Below, piece by piece: positions 47,533 through 57,823 of a stretch of DNA of 64,000 nucleotides. Position 1 is the stretch's first letter; every line of letters begins with the position of its first letter. The DNA lies in the NCBI GenBank assembly GCA_016717105.1, contig JADKGF010000003.1, positions 124,001 to 188,000 of the forward strand, in the 5' to 3' direction. A program made the position numbers and the translations under genes. The stretch is from Saprospiraceae bacterium (lineage in GTDB: Bacteria; Bacteroidota; Bacteroidia; Chitinophagales; Saprospiraceae). The notes beneath the pieces are model-generated. The model was not told where the DNA came from, did not search any database, and saw only the letters and a program-made list of their open reading frames with translations.

Positions 47533-50300
47533 ATGATGCGATCACTTAGGTTTTTTATTTTAGGCACTTTTCTAATCCTGCTCCATTTTTGGGGTAGCGC
47601 ACAGCATATACCCGATCTCATCAATTACAAAGTATCTGAGTACAAGGCGCATAATCAAAACTGGGCTGTCTCGCAGTCGCCTGACGGATGGATGTATTTT
47701 GCCAATACCGATGGATTGCTCGTTTTCAATGGCAATCAGTGGCAGAAATATGCCTTGCCAGATCACAATATCATTCGTGCAGTGTATTGTCATCTAGATC
47801 GCGTGTACACAGGCGCTTATGGTGCCTTTGGGTATTGGGTGCGAGATGCCTGTGGCCATCACAGCTATACGTCACTTGCACATTTAGTACCTAATAAGCT
47901 ACTAGATAAGGAAGAAGTATGGCATATCACATCGGATGGTAAGGATGTGTATTTTCAGTCTTTTTCGGTGTTGCTGCGATATGACGGTCAGGCCATTCAC
48001 CATGTGAAATTGCCCGGTAGTATTATGTTTCTCCAGTTTGTAAATGGCAATAAAATCATACAGTGCATAGACTCAGGGCTATATGAGATCATTGACAATA
48101 ATAAGCACCGCAAGATAGCGCATACGGATTTTTTTATAGGAAAGACCGTTACAGCCATCTTACCTCAGGTGCAGGATACGGCATCTTGGTTGATCACTAC
48201 GGCATCGGATGGCGTCTTTACGATGAAAAATGGCATTATAAAACCTTGGAATGCTCGCTTTCAAAATCACTTTATAGTATCTCAGATCAATAAATGTTTC
48301 ATCACAGATCAAGGTCAAACGGTGATGGGAACGATCAGAGACGGAATTTTAGTCTTTGACCCAAATGGCTCGTTGCTATATCATTTCAATACATCTAATG
48401 GCTTACAAAACAATACGGTACTGGCCATTTTACAAGATCGCGATGGAGATTTATGGGCAAGTCTTGACAAGGGTATATCGCATGTCGGCTTGCATAGTCC
48501 TGCATTGGTGTACAAGGATGTATCCGGCAAATTGGGTACAGTGTATAGTATCTTGCAAGCAAATAATACGCTTTATATAGGTACCAATCAGGGTTTGTAT
48601 TATCATACCACATCATATCCCGACTATAGCAATGAAAAGCAAGATTTTAAACTCATAAAAGGCACACAAGGCCATGTTTGGCAGTTATTGGCTGTGGGCA
48701 ATGCAGTGATTTGTGGGCATAACGAAGGTACATTTAGCATAAAAGGACATACAGCAGAAAAAATATCATCGGTCACTGGCGGATGGTTTACATTACCAAT
48801 TGCGGACAATATAATGTTGCAAGGCACTTATACCGGTTTGGTTGTTTTCAAAAAGAAAGGAAACGAATGGATTTTTTCTAATAAAATAGGCCAATATCCA
48901 GACCCAGTCAAAAAGGTAATCCATCAAAGTGGTAATAAGTTTTGGGTTGCCGGACCGAATACAGGTTTGCGATTGATCACCATAAATCATGACTTTTCAA
49001 AGGTAGAAAATGTGGTCAATTATGGAAAAATCTAGGTATCCGCAATGAACAAAATGTAGAAATCAACCTTTTGAATGACAAATTGATGGTTTTTGATGGT
49101 ATGTACCATTATTCGTACGATGAAACCAAGGATCGATTTGTGCTTGATCCTGAGCTTAATGTGACTACTGAACCATCTCAAATCCGAGTATTAGGTGATA
49201 CTTTGTTGACAAAAATATATAGTGACCACTTGGTTTTTATAAATCAAGCGGGACAAAAACGCAATTTCCCTTTTATTGTCAATAAAGACTATCATAATAT
49301 CTGTTTGATCGATTCTAACACGGTAGGTCTATGTCTATCAGAAGGATATGCCATTGTCAATTTAGATTTTCTATCGAAACCTACACCAAAAGCTGACATG
49401 GTTTTTAGTTTGGTATGGCCATCTGATGGAAGTTGTAAACCTGTATCTGAGCGTGAAAAAATTCAACTACCATACAGCAGAAATATTGGAATTATTTATT
49501 TTCATACACCTGCATTCAAATTGCATAGTACCTATTTTTCGAGATTGATGCCCTTGGATACCCTTTGGAATCCGATCGGTGGTGATGGTAAATTTGCCTT
49601 TAATCATCTTCCTTATGGCAACTATACCTTTGAAGTCAAGTACAACAATGATGTCTATAAAATTGAATTCGAAATAGCCGCGCCTTGGTATCTGAGTAAG
49701 TGGGCTTTCTTGTTGTATGCTTTCCTTACAATAGTATTGATATGGTGGATGAAATTAATGTTTGACAGACAGCTCACCAGACAAAAGCTGAGATTGGAAC
49801 AAGAGAATGTGCGCATGTTGAGAGAGCGGATGATTGAAATGGAAAATGACAGATTGTACCAAGACAATATTGCCAAAAGTAAAGATCTGGCAAATGCCAC
49901 TATGCACCTTATCCAAAAAAACGAACTCATCCAAGAGATCAAAGATGAGTTGATCCAGATAAGGAAGTCTGGAGATCAAACACTCACAGCTCATGATTTT
50001 AGGAATATGATGAATCAAATTAATGAAAATCTGACGGTGCAGGATGATAAAAATCTTTTTGATGCAAATTTTGAAGAAGTACACGCTGATTTCTTAGGTA
50101 AATTGAAAAAGGAATACACCCAACTTACCGCTGATGACCTAAAACTTGCTGCCTACATCAGAATGAATCTTTCGTCAAAGGAAATAGCCCCGTTATTTAA
50201 TATCTCTATCCGAGGCCTAGAAAACAAGAGATATCGATTACGAAAAAATGAACTTGCCGATGGATACCAATCTGACAGATTTTTTGAAAATTACCTTTGA
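47533..50300 (+). CDS. Propeller-sensor/HTH transcription regulator of the PUL (one frameshift)
   Basis: Two frames, 47533-49035 and 49071-50300, form one protein of 922 residues if one A is restored in the A-run at 49025-49029 (reads ...NYGKNLGIRNEQN). Order: signal/anchor helix, a beta-propeller sensor of about 450 residues, a Y_Y_Y-like domain (NHLPYGNYTFEVKYNND), one membrane helix (KWAFLLYAFLTIVLIWW), a coiled coil, and a C-terminal LuxR-type HTH (LTADDLKLAAYIRMNLSSKE then IAPLFNISIRGLENKRYRLR). This sensor design is used by Bacteroidota to control polysaccharide loci; it precedes the hydrolase and SusCD genes here. ATG 47533/47536 is chosen for the signal; a TAATTTTG at 47508-47515 fits a -7 element. 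Confidence 0.82.
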
Positions 50301-50597
50301 AAATTAAATTTGCAATAATCTTTTTTTTTAATGTTTCATTGTGGAAAATAAATGGTTAAAAGTCCTAAATCTACTGAAATGCCTTAAATTGCGGCAAATA
50401 TTTTTAAATGGCGTAGTCATGGCGTAGTGAATAATTGTGTAAATATCTAATAATTTGACTAATATTGCACTGTCATTAAGCCAAAGTTTGAAATTATACT
50501 TCGTAATCAGTGGTGTTTAGTCATTGGTGTGAGATTTCATTATTGGTTTGATGTGTATTAAAGCATATTATTAATTAATAACTAAAATTTCCTTAAA

Positions 50598-53500
50598 ATG
50601 ATGAGACATGTACTTGTTTATCTCTTGATCGTAACCAGTTGGTGTACCTTACAGGCACAGACTGTTTATGAAGACTTTGAAGGCGGCAGTGCCAAAATAT
50701 CTTGGGCCACTTTTAATGGCTTGACTTATGAAGGGCCAGTAGCCAACCCAAGCAAAGATGCAGTTAACGGCAGTGATTTCGTTGGAAAATTTTCCAATGA
50801 CGGTGTATCCGATTTTTGTTTCGGCTTAGGTACGATGCCGACACCTGCTGATTTAAGTACCAACAATTTGATGAAAATTAAAATTTGGGCTCCATACGCA
50901 CCCACGAGAGCACTATTCAAATTTGAAGGCGGTGGCGCTGCCATCGAACAATTTATTGACATTACAGAAGCCGAAAAATGGGTAGAATATTCTGTGGACT
51001 TCTCTAAGGCCGCGGGTACTGCCCACACAAAGGTACTTCTGGCTTTCCATCCGTTCACTACACCAACAGCTGGTACTTTTTATTTCGATGATATCAGAGG
51101 CCTTGAAGCTAAAGATGTTTTTGAAACATTCGAAACTGGCAACGAAATGGGATGGAAGGCTTTTGATGGCACCCTAGAAGCACCGATAGACAATCCTGCT
51201 CCTAATAGAGTAAACAGTACAGCTAAGGTAGGTAAATATACAAAATCTGGAGCACATGCTTACAGTTTATTATTGGCTGAGAGGACAACACCATTTGATA
51301 TGTCTGTGCTAAATCAATTTAAACTTCAAGTTCATGCAAGTGCGCCTACTCAGGTATTATTGAAACTTGAAGGTGATGGTCCTGCAGTTGAGAAAATAGC
51401 TAATATAGGATTAGCCAATGCTTGGCAGGAATATACTTTTGATTTCTCTGATGTAGCTGCAGCAAAACATCTTAGAAAAGCAATCATATTTTTTGATCCA
51501 GGTGTAGAGACTAGTGCTGATGTGTATCATTTTGACAATCTTTATGCAGTTTCTAAAGGTGCATGTGCTGGAGCAACAGTAATTGATGGCATGGTAGATG
51601 ATTTCGAATGTAATAGAAATGCGACTTACGTCAATGGTTGGGATAGTTTGACAGTTATTGCGAATCCTGGACCTGATGCAGTCAATGGCTCAACCAAAGT
51701 AGGTAAATTTGTGGATCAACTTGGAGAACCTTGGAATGGTTTGTTGTGGGATTACCAAAATCCAATAAATCTTGAGACTAAAAACCAATTGAATATAAAA
51801 ATTTGGTCATCTAAAGCGACTAGAGTTCTAGCTAAATTAGAAGGTGGAGCATCAGCAGCTAATGAGGTTTGGATTGACATTGAAGAAACCAATAAATGGG
51901 TTCAATATACAGTAGATTTTAGTTCTCAAGCGTTGGCAAGTCATAAAAAAGTAATCCTTTTCTTTAATGCGGGCAATGAACCTGAAGTAGGAGATGTGTA
52001 TTATGTAGATGATATTTCTTGGGGCATAAAAACCATCGATGATATAGAAACTTTTGAAAATGGTGCAGTACTTCCTTGGGAACCACTTGATCAGCAAGAA
52101 TTGATCCACGGCAAATTTGCTGTAATAGACAATCCAGATGCTACAGGTGTAAATACTTCCACAAAAGTAGGAAAATATACCAAAGGTGTTTCAGCATTCT
52201 CCACATTGGCTGCCGTTGCACCCTGGTTTGATTGATATTTCTTCCAAACCACAATTCAATTTGGATGTTTGGGCGCCGGCGGGTAGTAAGTCAGTCATCA
52301 TGCAATTAGAAAGTGCAACTTCTGGCAATAAAGAAGTAGAGCGTGAGATTAAAACGCCTGGTGCTTGGGAAACTATTTCCTTTGACTTTACCAATTTCCA
52401 AAACATAACAGACTGGGCAGCTTTAAAATTGATCTTCAATCCTTCAGTTGCCGAAGAAGGAGTTATTTATTATTTTGATAATTTACGTCAAGGCGTAGCG
52501 ACTGTTGATCCATGTGAAGGTACTGTCGTGATCAACAATATTATCGACGACTTCGAATGTCAACGCAATAAGGCATATGGTTCAGGTGCAGATTTGATTT
52601 CAGCAGTAAACAATCCTAAATTGACCGCTGCAAATAGCTCTGTAAAAGTAGGTTTGTACAAAGATCAACCAAATCAACCATGGTCTGCACTTTGTGCTGA
52701 TTTTCCAGATGGTATCGACTTATCCGTATTTAATCAATTAGAATTGCAAGTATTATCGACTGCCGCAGTTCCAGTATTATTGAAATTGGAAGGTGGAAGT
52801 AGCCCTGCAAAAGAGATTTGGTCTGAGGTAAAAACAGCCAATGATTGGTACACTATTTCTGCGGACTTTTCTTCAGAAGCTGCCAATGACCATAAACGTG
52901 TTTGTTTCTTCTTCAATGGTGGTGTAGAGACTTCTACAGTAGATGATTATTATATCGACAATGTTAGATTAGCACATGCGCCATACAATGGTTGTGTGAT
53001 GAACTTTGATGATCCAGCATTCACATCATTGTCTTGGAGATATTTCCCTAATGACAATTCTGGCGGCTTTGAATTGGTGGACAATCCAAGCAAAACAGGC
53101 ATCAATACTTCTGATAAAGTTGGAAAAGCCATAGAAAAAGCATCGGGAGAGCAACCATGGCAAGGTATGTTTACGGATTTGGAATCTTATATGACTTTTG
53201 ACAAGAATCTCCAACTCAAGATGAAAGTGTTGAGTCCAAAAGTTGGTGCCGTTACATTAAAAGTTGAAAGACCATTAGTAGCAGGATTCCCTGGCGGCTC
53301 AGGTGACAATACTGTTACCAATACCAAAGCAGGTGAATGGGAAGAGTTGACTTATGATTTTTCAGCATCACCTACTCCAATCGACCCAGCAGGACAATAT
53401 GCCAGAATCACATTAATTTGGGATATAGTTAATTTGCCAACAGAAGATGTCGTGTACTATTTTGATGATATCAGATTGGATGGTGGCGATTGTGGACAAG

Positions 53501-53766
53501 AATCTAGTGTTTTTGATCCGTTAAATTTAGAGAAACTCCATGTATCTCCAAATCCTGTAAGTGATATCCTTCGCATCAATAATGCCGAGACATTACAAGC
53601 CACAGATATTATTAATGTCTTTGGACAAAGATTGGCTAGAGTATATAACAACCACAATCAGCAGCAAACGATCGATGTATCCAATTTGCCTTCAGGTACC
53701 TATATACTTTTGGGTTATAATGATAAACAACAAGCTGTAGCACAAAGCAGATTTGTAAAGATGTAA
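50598..53766 (+). CDS. Six-repeat putative carbohydrate-binding protein, T9SS type A (one frameshift)
   Basis: Two frames, 50598-52235 and about 52225-53766, join into 1,055 residues if one C is removed from CCC at about 52220 (VAPGLIDISS). After a signal peptide (TLQAQTVY) come six beta-sandwich-like repeats of about 155 residues. Each has the plan ...DFE...NP...NxSxKVGK[YF]...[DF]xxNQ[LF]xxx[VI]xxxxxxxVLxKLEG...[WY]xxYTxDFSxxA...KxxxxFFxxG...[YV]YxDN[IL]. Such modules, recalling CBM11-like folds, usually bind glycans. The end is a T9SS type A tail (LHVSPNPVSD to LPSGTYILLGYND). It is the first structural gene after the regulator and probably a surface glycan-binding or substrate-presenting protein. 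Confidence 0.78.
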
Positions 53767-53858
53767 ATTGATTTCGCATAAGCCCACATTATCCATTGGA
53801 ATTTCGTGATGAAATTTGGAGGTTAATAGATGGATTTTCTGATGAATAATAAGTTTTG

Positions 53859-53890
53859 AACAGGGGATAGCAAATTGGCTATCTCCTGTT
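53859..53890 (+). terminator. Terminator after the glycan-binding protein
   Basis: A 13-bp stem (AACAGGGGATAGC at 53859-53871 with 53878-53890, one G-U pair) and 6-base loop, followed by a T-containing but not T-rich tail. It separates the binding protein from the hydrolase operon. Confidence 0.7.
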
Positions 53891-53993
53891 TAATTGTGCT
53901 TATTGTCTCATTTTTGATGTGAAATAGTGGCAAGATTTACCGCCAATACAGATATAATTTCATTATACATTTTCAATCAGTAACACCTAAATT

Positions 53994-55366
53994 ATGTTGC
54001 AATTATTAGGCAGGCTCTTGATATTGTTTGCCCTGATTTCATGCAATGCCAACAAAGAAATCTCTTTTGTTAAATATTCGAGGCAGGAATTAAAAAAACG
54101 GACCTTCGATTATTTTTGGCGTACTACGGATACTACAAATTATCAAGTACCCGATCGATATCCTACACTTACATTTTCAAGTATCGCGGCTACCGGGTTT
54201 GGCCTTTCGTCTTATCTGGTTGGGATAGAAAATAATTATATTACCCGATCAGAAGGTGGTGAGCGAGTGTTGAGTACGCTGAAGTTTTTAGCTGAATTGC
54301 CACAAGGACCTGAGCCATCTGGTGTTAGTGGATATAAAGGATTTTTCTATCATTTTTTGACTTTGGATAAAGCCCAAAGATTCAAGCAAGTAGAATTGTC
54401 GTCTATAGATACAGGCTTGCTGATGGCTGGTGTACTCAGTTGTATGTCTTATTTTGATAAGGAAAACGATCCTGTCGAAAAAGAAATTAGAGATCTTGCT
54501 GAAGGGCTATATCGTAGAGTTGATTGGCAATGGATGATGAAGTCTAATGGCAAAATGAGTATGGGATGGCATCCAGAGAAAGGATTTTTAGACAGTGATT
54601 GGGCTGGATACAATGAAGCTATGGTATTACTAATTATGGCTATGGGCTCACCTACATTTCCCTTACCTGAAACTACTTGGCACAAATGGTGCGAAACATA
54701 TCCAATTGATTCATTTTATGGATATAAAAATGTTCAGTTTGACCCTCTTTTTGGACACCAATACAGTCATATCTGGATAGATTTTCGGGGTATTCAAGAT
54801 AGTTTTATGCGAGCATATTCAGATGATTATTTTGAAAATTCCCGCAAAGCAACACTTTCAAATAGAGCGTATTGTATCAAAAATCCTGGTAAATGGGTTG
54901 GCTATTCCGAAAATCAATGGGGACTAACAGCTTGTGATGGTCAATCAATAAATCGTTGAAGATAAATGGTGTAGAAAGGCAATTTTTTGATTACAGAGCG
55001 CGTGGAGCAGCGAGCACACAGATCGTAGATGATGGTACGATTGCACCGACTGCATCTGGTGGCTCATTTCCATTTACACCTAGAGAATCCGAAAAATGCT
55101 TAGAATACATGTGGAATACGCATTATGCAAATTTGATCGGTGAGTTTGGTTTCAAAGACGCCTTCAATTTGACATATAAAGACAAAAATCATCCTAAAGC
55201 TTGGTTTGATGTTGATTATCTTGGCATTGACCAAGGTCCAATTTTACTTATGATACAAAATCACGAATCCGAATTGATTTGGAAGGTGATGAAAAAAAAT
55301 CCATACATCATAGCAGGTTTAAAAAAAGCAGGTTTTAGTGGTGGATGGCTGAATGACGTACGTTGA
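53994..55366 (+). CDS. GH144-like (Glycoamylase domain) lipoprotein (one frameshift)
   Basis: Two frames, 53994-54959 and 54956-55366, make one protein of 457 residues when one base is restored at about 54945 (ACDGQSIN then SLKINGVERQ). The signal ends in the lipobox LISC (C17). The body is the helical (alpha/alpha)6 Glycoamylase-like domain of GH144: RRVDWQWM, SDWAGYNEAMVLLIMAMGSP, WGLTACDG, DDGTIAPTAS, FPFTPRESE. GH144 contains endo-beta-1,2-glucanases. It is 58 bases upstream of GH3 and likely a periplasmic or outer-membrane enzyme that cuts imported beta-1,2-glucan oligosaccharides. A second, T9SS-exported paralogue lies at 62388. Confidence 0.82.
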
Positions 55367-55424
55367 ATGTTTAATGACGAATAAACCGAAAAATAGAAGT
55401 TTGAAAACTTATAAAATTTATCTT

Positions 55425-57737
55425 ATGCAAAATAAAGCCTTTATAACCGTTGTTTTTATTTTTATACTATCTATTTCAGGATGGGCACAAAAGAAAAAAC
55501 CAACCCAAAAGTCCGACATAAAATATTATCAATCTTTAGGAGCATCTTCAAAGGTTGCAAACTTGATGACCCAAATGACCTTGGATGAAAAAATCGGTCA
55601 ATTAAATCTTATCACACCAGGCGGTACAGTAACTGGTGAAATCGTAAGCAAAGACGTAGAATCTAAAATAAAAAATGGTAACGTAGGCGGCATCTTTGGC
55701 ATTCGAGGTGCAGAAAAGGTACGGCAAGCCCAAGAAATGGCCGTTAAGAACAGTCGTTTGGGTATTCCACTCATAGTAGGTATGGATGTGATACATGGTC
55801 ATCAAACCGTATTTCCTATTCCATTGGGATTATCTTGTTCTTGGGATATGAAACTTATCGAACAGTCTGCTCGAATCGCCGCAAGAGAAGCAACAGCAGA
55901 TGGTATCATGTGGACATTTAGCCCAATGGTGGATATTGCCCGTGATCCACGATGGGGCAGAATTTCCGAAGGAAATGGTGAAGATCCTTTTTTAGGATCA
56001 AAAATTGCAAGCGCAATGGTTCGTGGATATCAAGGCAATGACCTGAAAGATCCAACTACGATGTTGGCTTGTGTAAAGCATTTTGCATTATATGGCGCCG
56101 CTGAAGGTGGACGAGATTACGGCACCGTAGATATGAGCAAAGTGCGAATGTTCAATGAGTATTTGCCTCCATATAAAGCTGCGGTTGACGCTGGTGTTGG
56201 TTCGGTGATGACTTCTTTTAATGTCATCGACTATGTTCCCGCTTCCGGTAGCCAATTTATATTTAAAGATGTTTTGAGAAAAAAATGGAAATTTAATGAT
56301 TTGGTTGTGACAGATTACACTTCTATAAATGAGATGATAGAGCATGGTACCGGCGATCTTCAAGAAGTTTCCAGGCAAGCCATGAAAGCAACGGTTGATA
56401 TGGATATGGTTGGCGAAGGATTCTTAACTACGCTCAAAAAGTCTATAGAATCTGGAAAACTCACGCAAAATGATATTGACCAAGCCTGTATTCGAGTCTT
56501 AATTGCAAAAGAAAAATTGGGATTATTGGATGATCCATACAAATACTTTGATGAGAAAAGAGCAGCAGTTGAGATTCTTTCAAAAGAAAACAGGGCTTTT
56601 GCAAGAAAAGCCGCTTCCGAATCATTTGTATTATTAAAAAATGAGAACAATATCCTTCCACTTAAGAAAGATGCAAAAATAGCCTTGATCGGACCATTGG
56701 CTGATAGCCGTAGAAATATGTTGGGCACTTGGAGCGTCTCTGGTGATCATGAAAAAGCAGTAACTGTCATAGAAGGTATTAAGAGTCTTGCGACAAATCC
56801 CAACAATATATTTTATGCTAAAGGCGCTAATATCTCGGATGACGTTGATTTTGCCCGACGAGTCAATGCATTTGGAGAAGAGATCGCTATAGATAGTAGA
56901 TCAGCTGATGTGATGATTGAAGAAGCACTTGATGCGGCAAATAAAGCTGATATCATTGTTGCCGTCATGGGCGAGGCTGCAGATATGAGTGGTGAAGCTT
57001 CCAGCATGACGGATATTAGCCTACAACCTTCGCAAAAGAAATTGCTTGCAGCCTTAAAAATGACAAATAAACCCATTGTCCTTGTTTTATACAATGGTAG
57101 GCCGATGATTATTACTGATGAAATGCGCGATATGAATGCAGTACTTGATGTGTGGTTTGGAGGTACTGAAGGTGGAAATGCGGTAGCCGATGTACTCTTT
57201 GGTGATGTAAATCCTTCCGGAAAATTGACAACATCATTCCCAGTAAATATGGGACAAATTCCTGTTTACCATAGTATGCTGAATACTGGTAGGCCTGATC
57301 CCGGCAATCGCCCAAAATTTCGATCCAACTACTTAGATGCACCTAATGAACCATTGCTTCCATTCGGATATGGTCTTTCATATACAACATTCGAATACAG
57401 CAAACCAGTGTTGAGCACTACAAAGTTGGCACGTGGCAAATCAATAACAGTATCTGTGCAGGTCAAGAATACGGGAAAAATGGCAGGTAGTGAGGTCGTT
57501 CAAATGTATATAAGAGACTTAATCGGCTCCATTAGCAGACCTGTCAAAGAATTGAAAGGATTTGAAAAAATATATCTAGCGCCAGGAGAAAGTAGGGAAG
57601 TGGTGTTTACAATTGATGAGGCACTTTTGAAATTTTATAATGAAAATCTGGAGTTCAAAGCTGAGTCAGGCGCATTTAATGTTATGGTTGGCACCAATTC
57701 AAATGACTTGCAAACATTGAGTTTTACTTTGGAGTAA
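55425..57737 (+). CDS. bglX: GH3 beta-glucosidase (BglX-like)
   Basis: A 770-residue GH3 enzyme with signal peptide (SISGWAQKKK), N-terminal TIM-barrel, C-terminal sandwich and fibronectin-III domain, the usual BglX order and length. The nucleophile Asp is in LVVTDYTSINEM (D297), after the conserved KHFALYGAAEGGRDY. ATG 55425 is chosen because it opens the signal; an in-frame extension to 55353 overlaps the previous gene. It should release glucose from the non-reducing end of beta-linked oligosaccharides in the periplasm. With GH144 neighbours the likely substrates are sophorose-type beta-1,2 oligomers, for which a GH3 enzyme is known in Bacteroides thetaiotaomicron. No terminator follows; SusC starts 86 bases downstream. 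Confidence 0.9.
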   Translation: MQNKAFITVVFIFILSISGWAQKKKPTQKSDIKYYQSLGASSKVANLMTQMTLDEKIGQLNLITPGGTVTGEIVSKDVESKIKNGNVGGIFGIRGAEKVRQAQEMAVKNSRLGIPLIVGMDVIHGHQTVFPIPLGLSCSWDMKLIEQSARIAAREATADGIMWTFSPMVDIARDPRWGRISEGNGEDPFLGSKIASAMVRGYQGNDLKDPTTMLACVKHFALYGAAEGGRDYGTVDMSKVRMFNEYLPPYKAAVDAGVGSVMTSFNVIDYVPASGSQFIFKDVLRKKWKFNDLVVTDYTSINEMIEHGTGDLQEVSRQAMKATVDMDMVGEGFLTTLKKSIESGKLTQNDIDQACIRVLIAKEKLGLLDDPYKYFDEKRAAVEILSKENRAFARKAASESFVLLKNENNILPLKKDAKIALIGPLADSRRNMLGTWSVSGDHEKAVTVIEGIKSLATNPNNIFYAKGANISDDVDFARRVNAFGEEIAIDSRSADVMIEEALDAANKADIIVAVMGEAADMSGEASSMTDISLQPSQKKLLAALKMTNKPIVLVLYNGRPMIITDEMRDMNAVLDVWFGGTEGGNAVADVLFGDVNPSGKLTTSFPVNMGQIPVYHSMLNTGRPDPGNRPKFRSNYLDAPNEPLLPFGYGLSYTTFEYSKPVLSTTKLARGKSITVSVQVKNTGKMAGSEVVQMYIRDLIGSISRPVKELKGFEKIYLAPGESREVVFTIDEALLKFYNENLEFKAESGAFNVMVGTNSNDLQTLSFTLE

Positions 57738-57823
57738 AGTAAGTTCTTTTCTTCATCAGTATTAGAAAGAATGAAAATTGAATAAATTTAAATTGATTTT
57801 TTTAAAACTTTAAATATTTAAAA

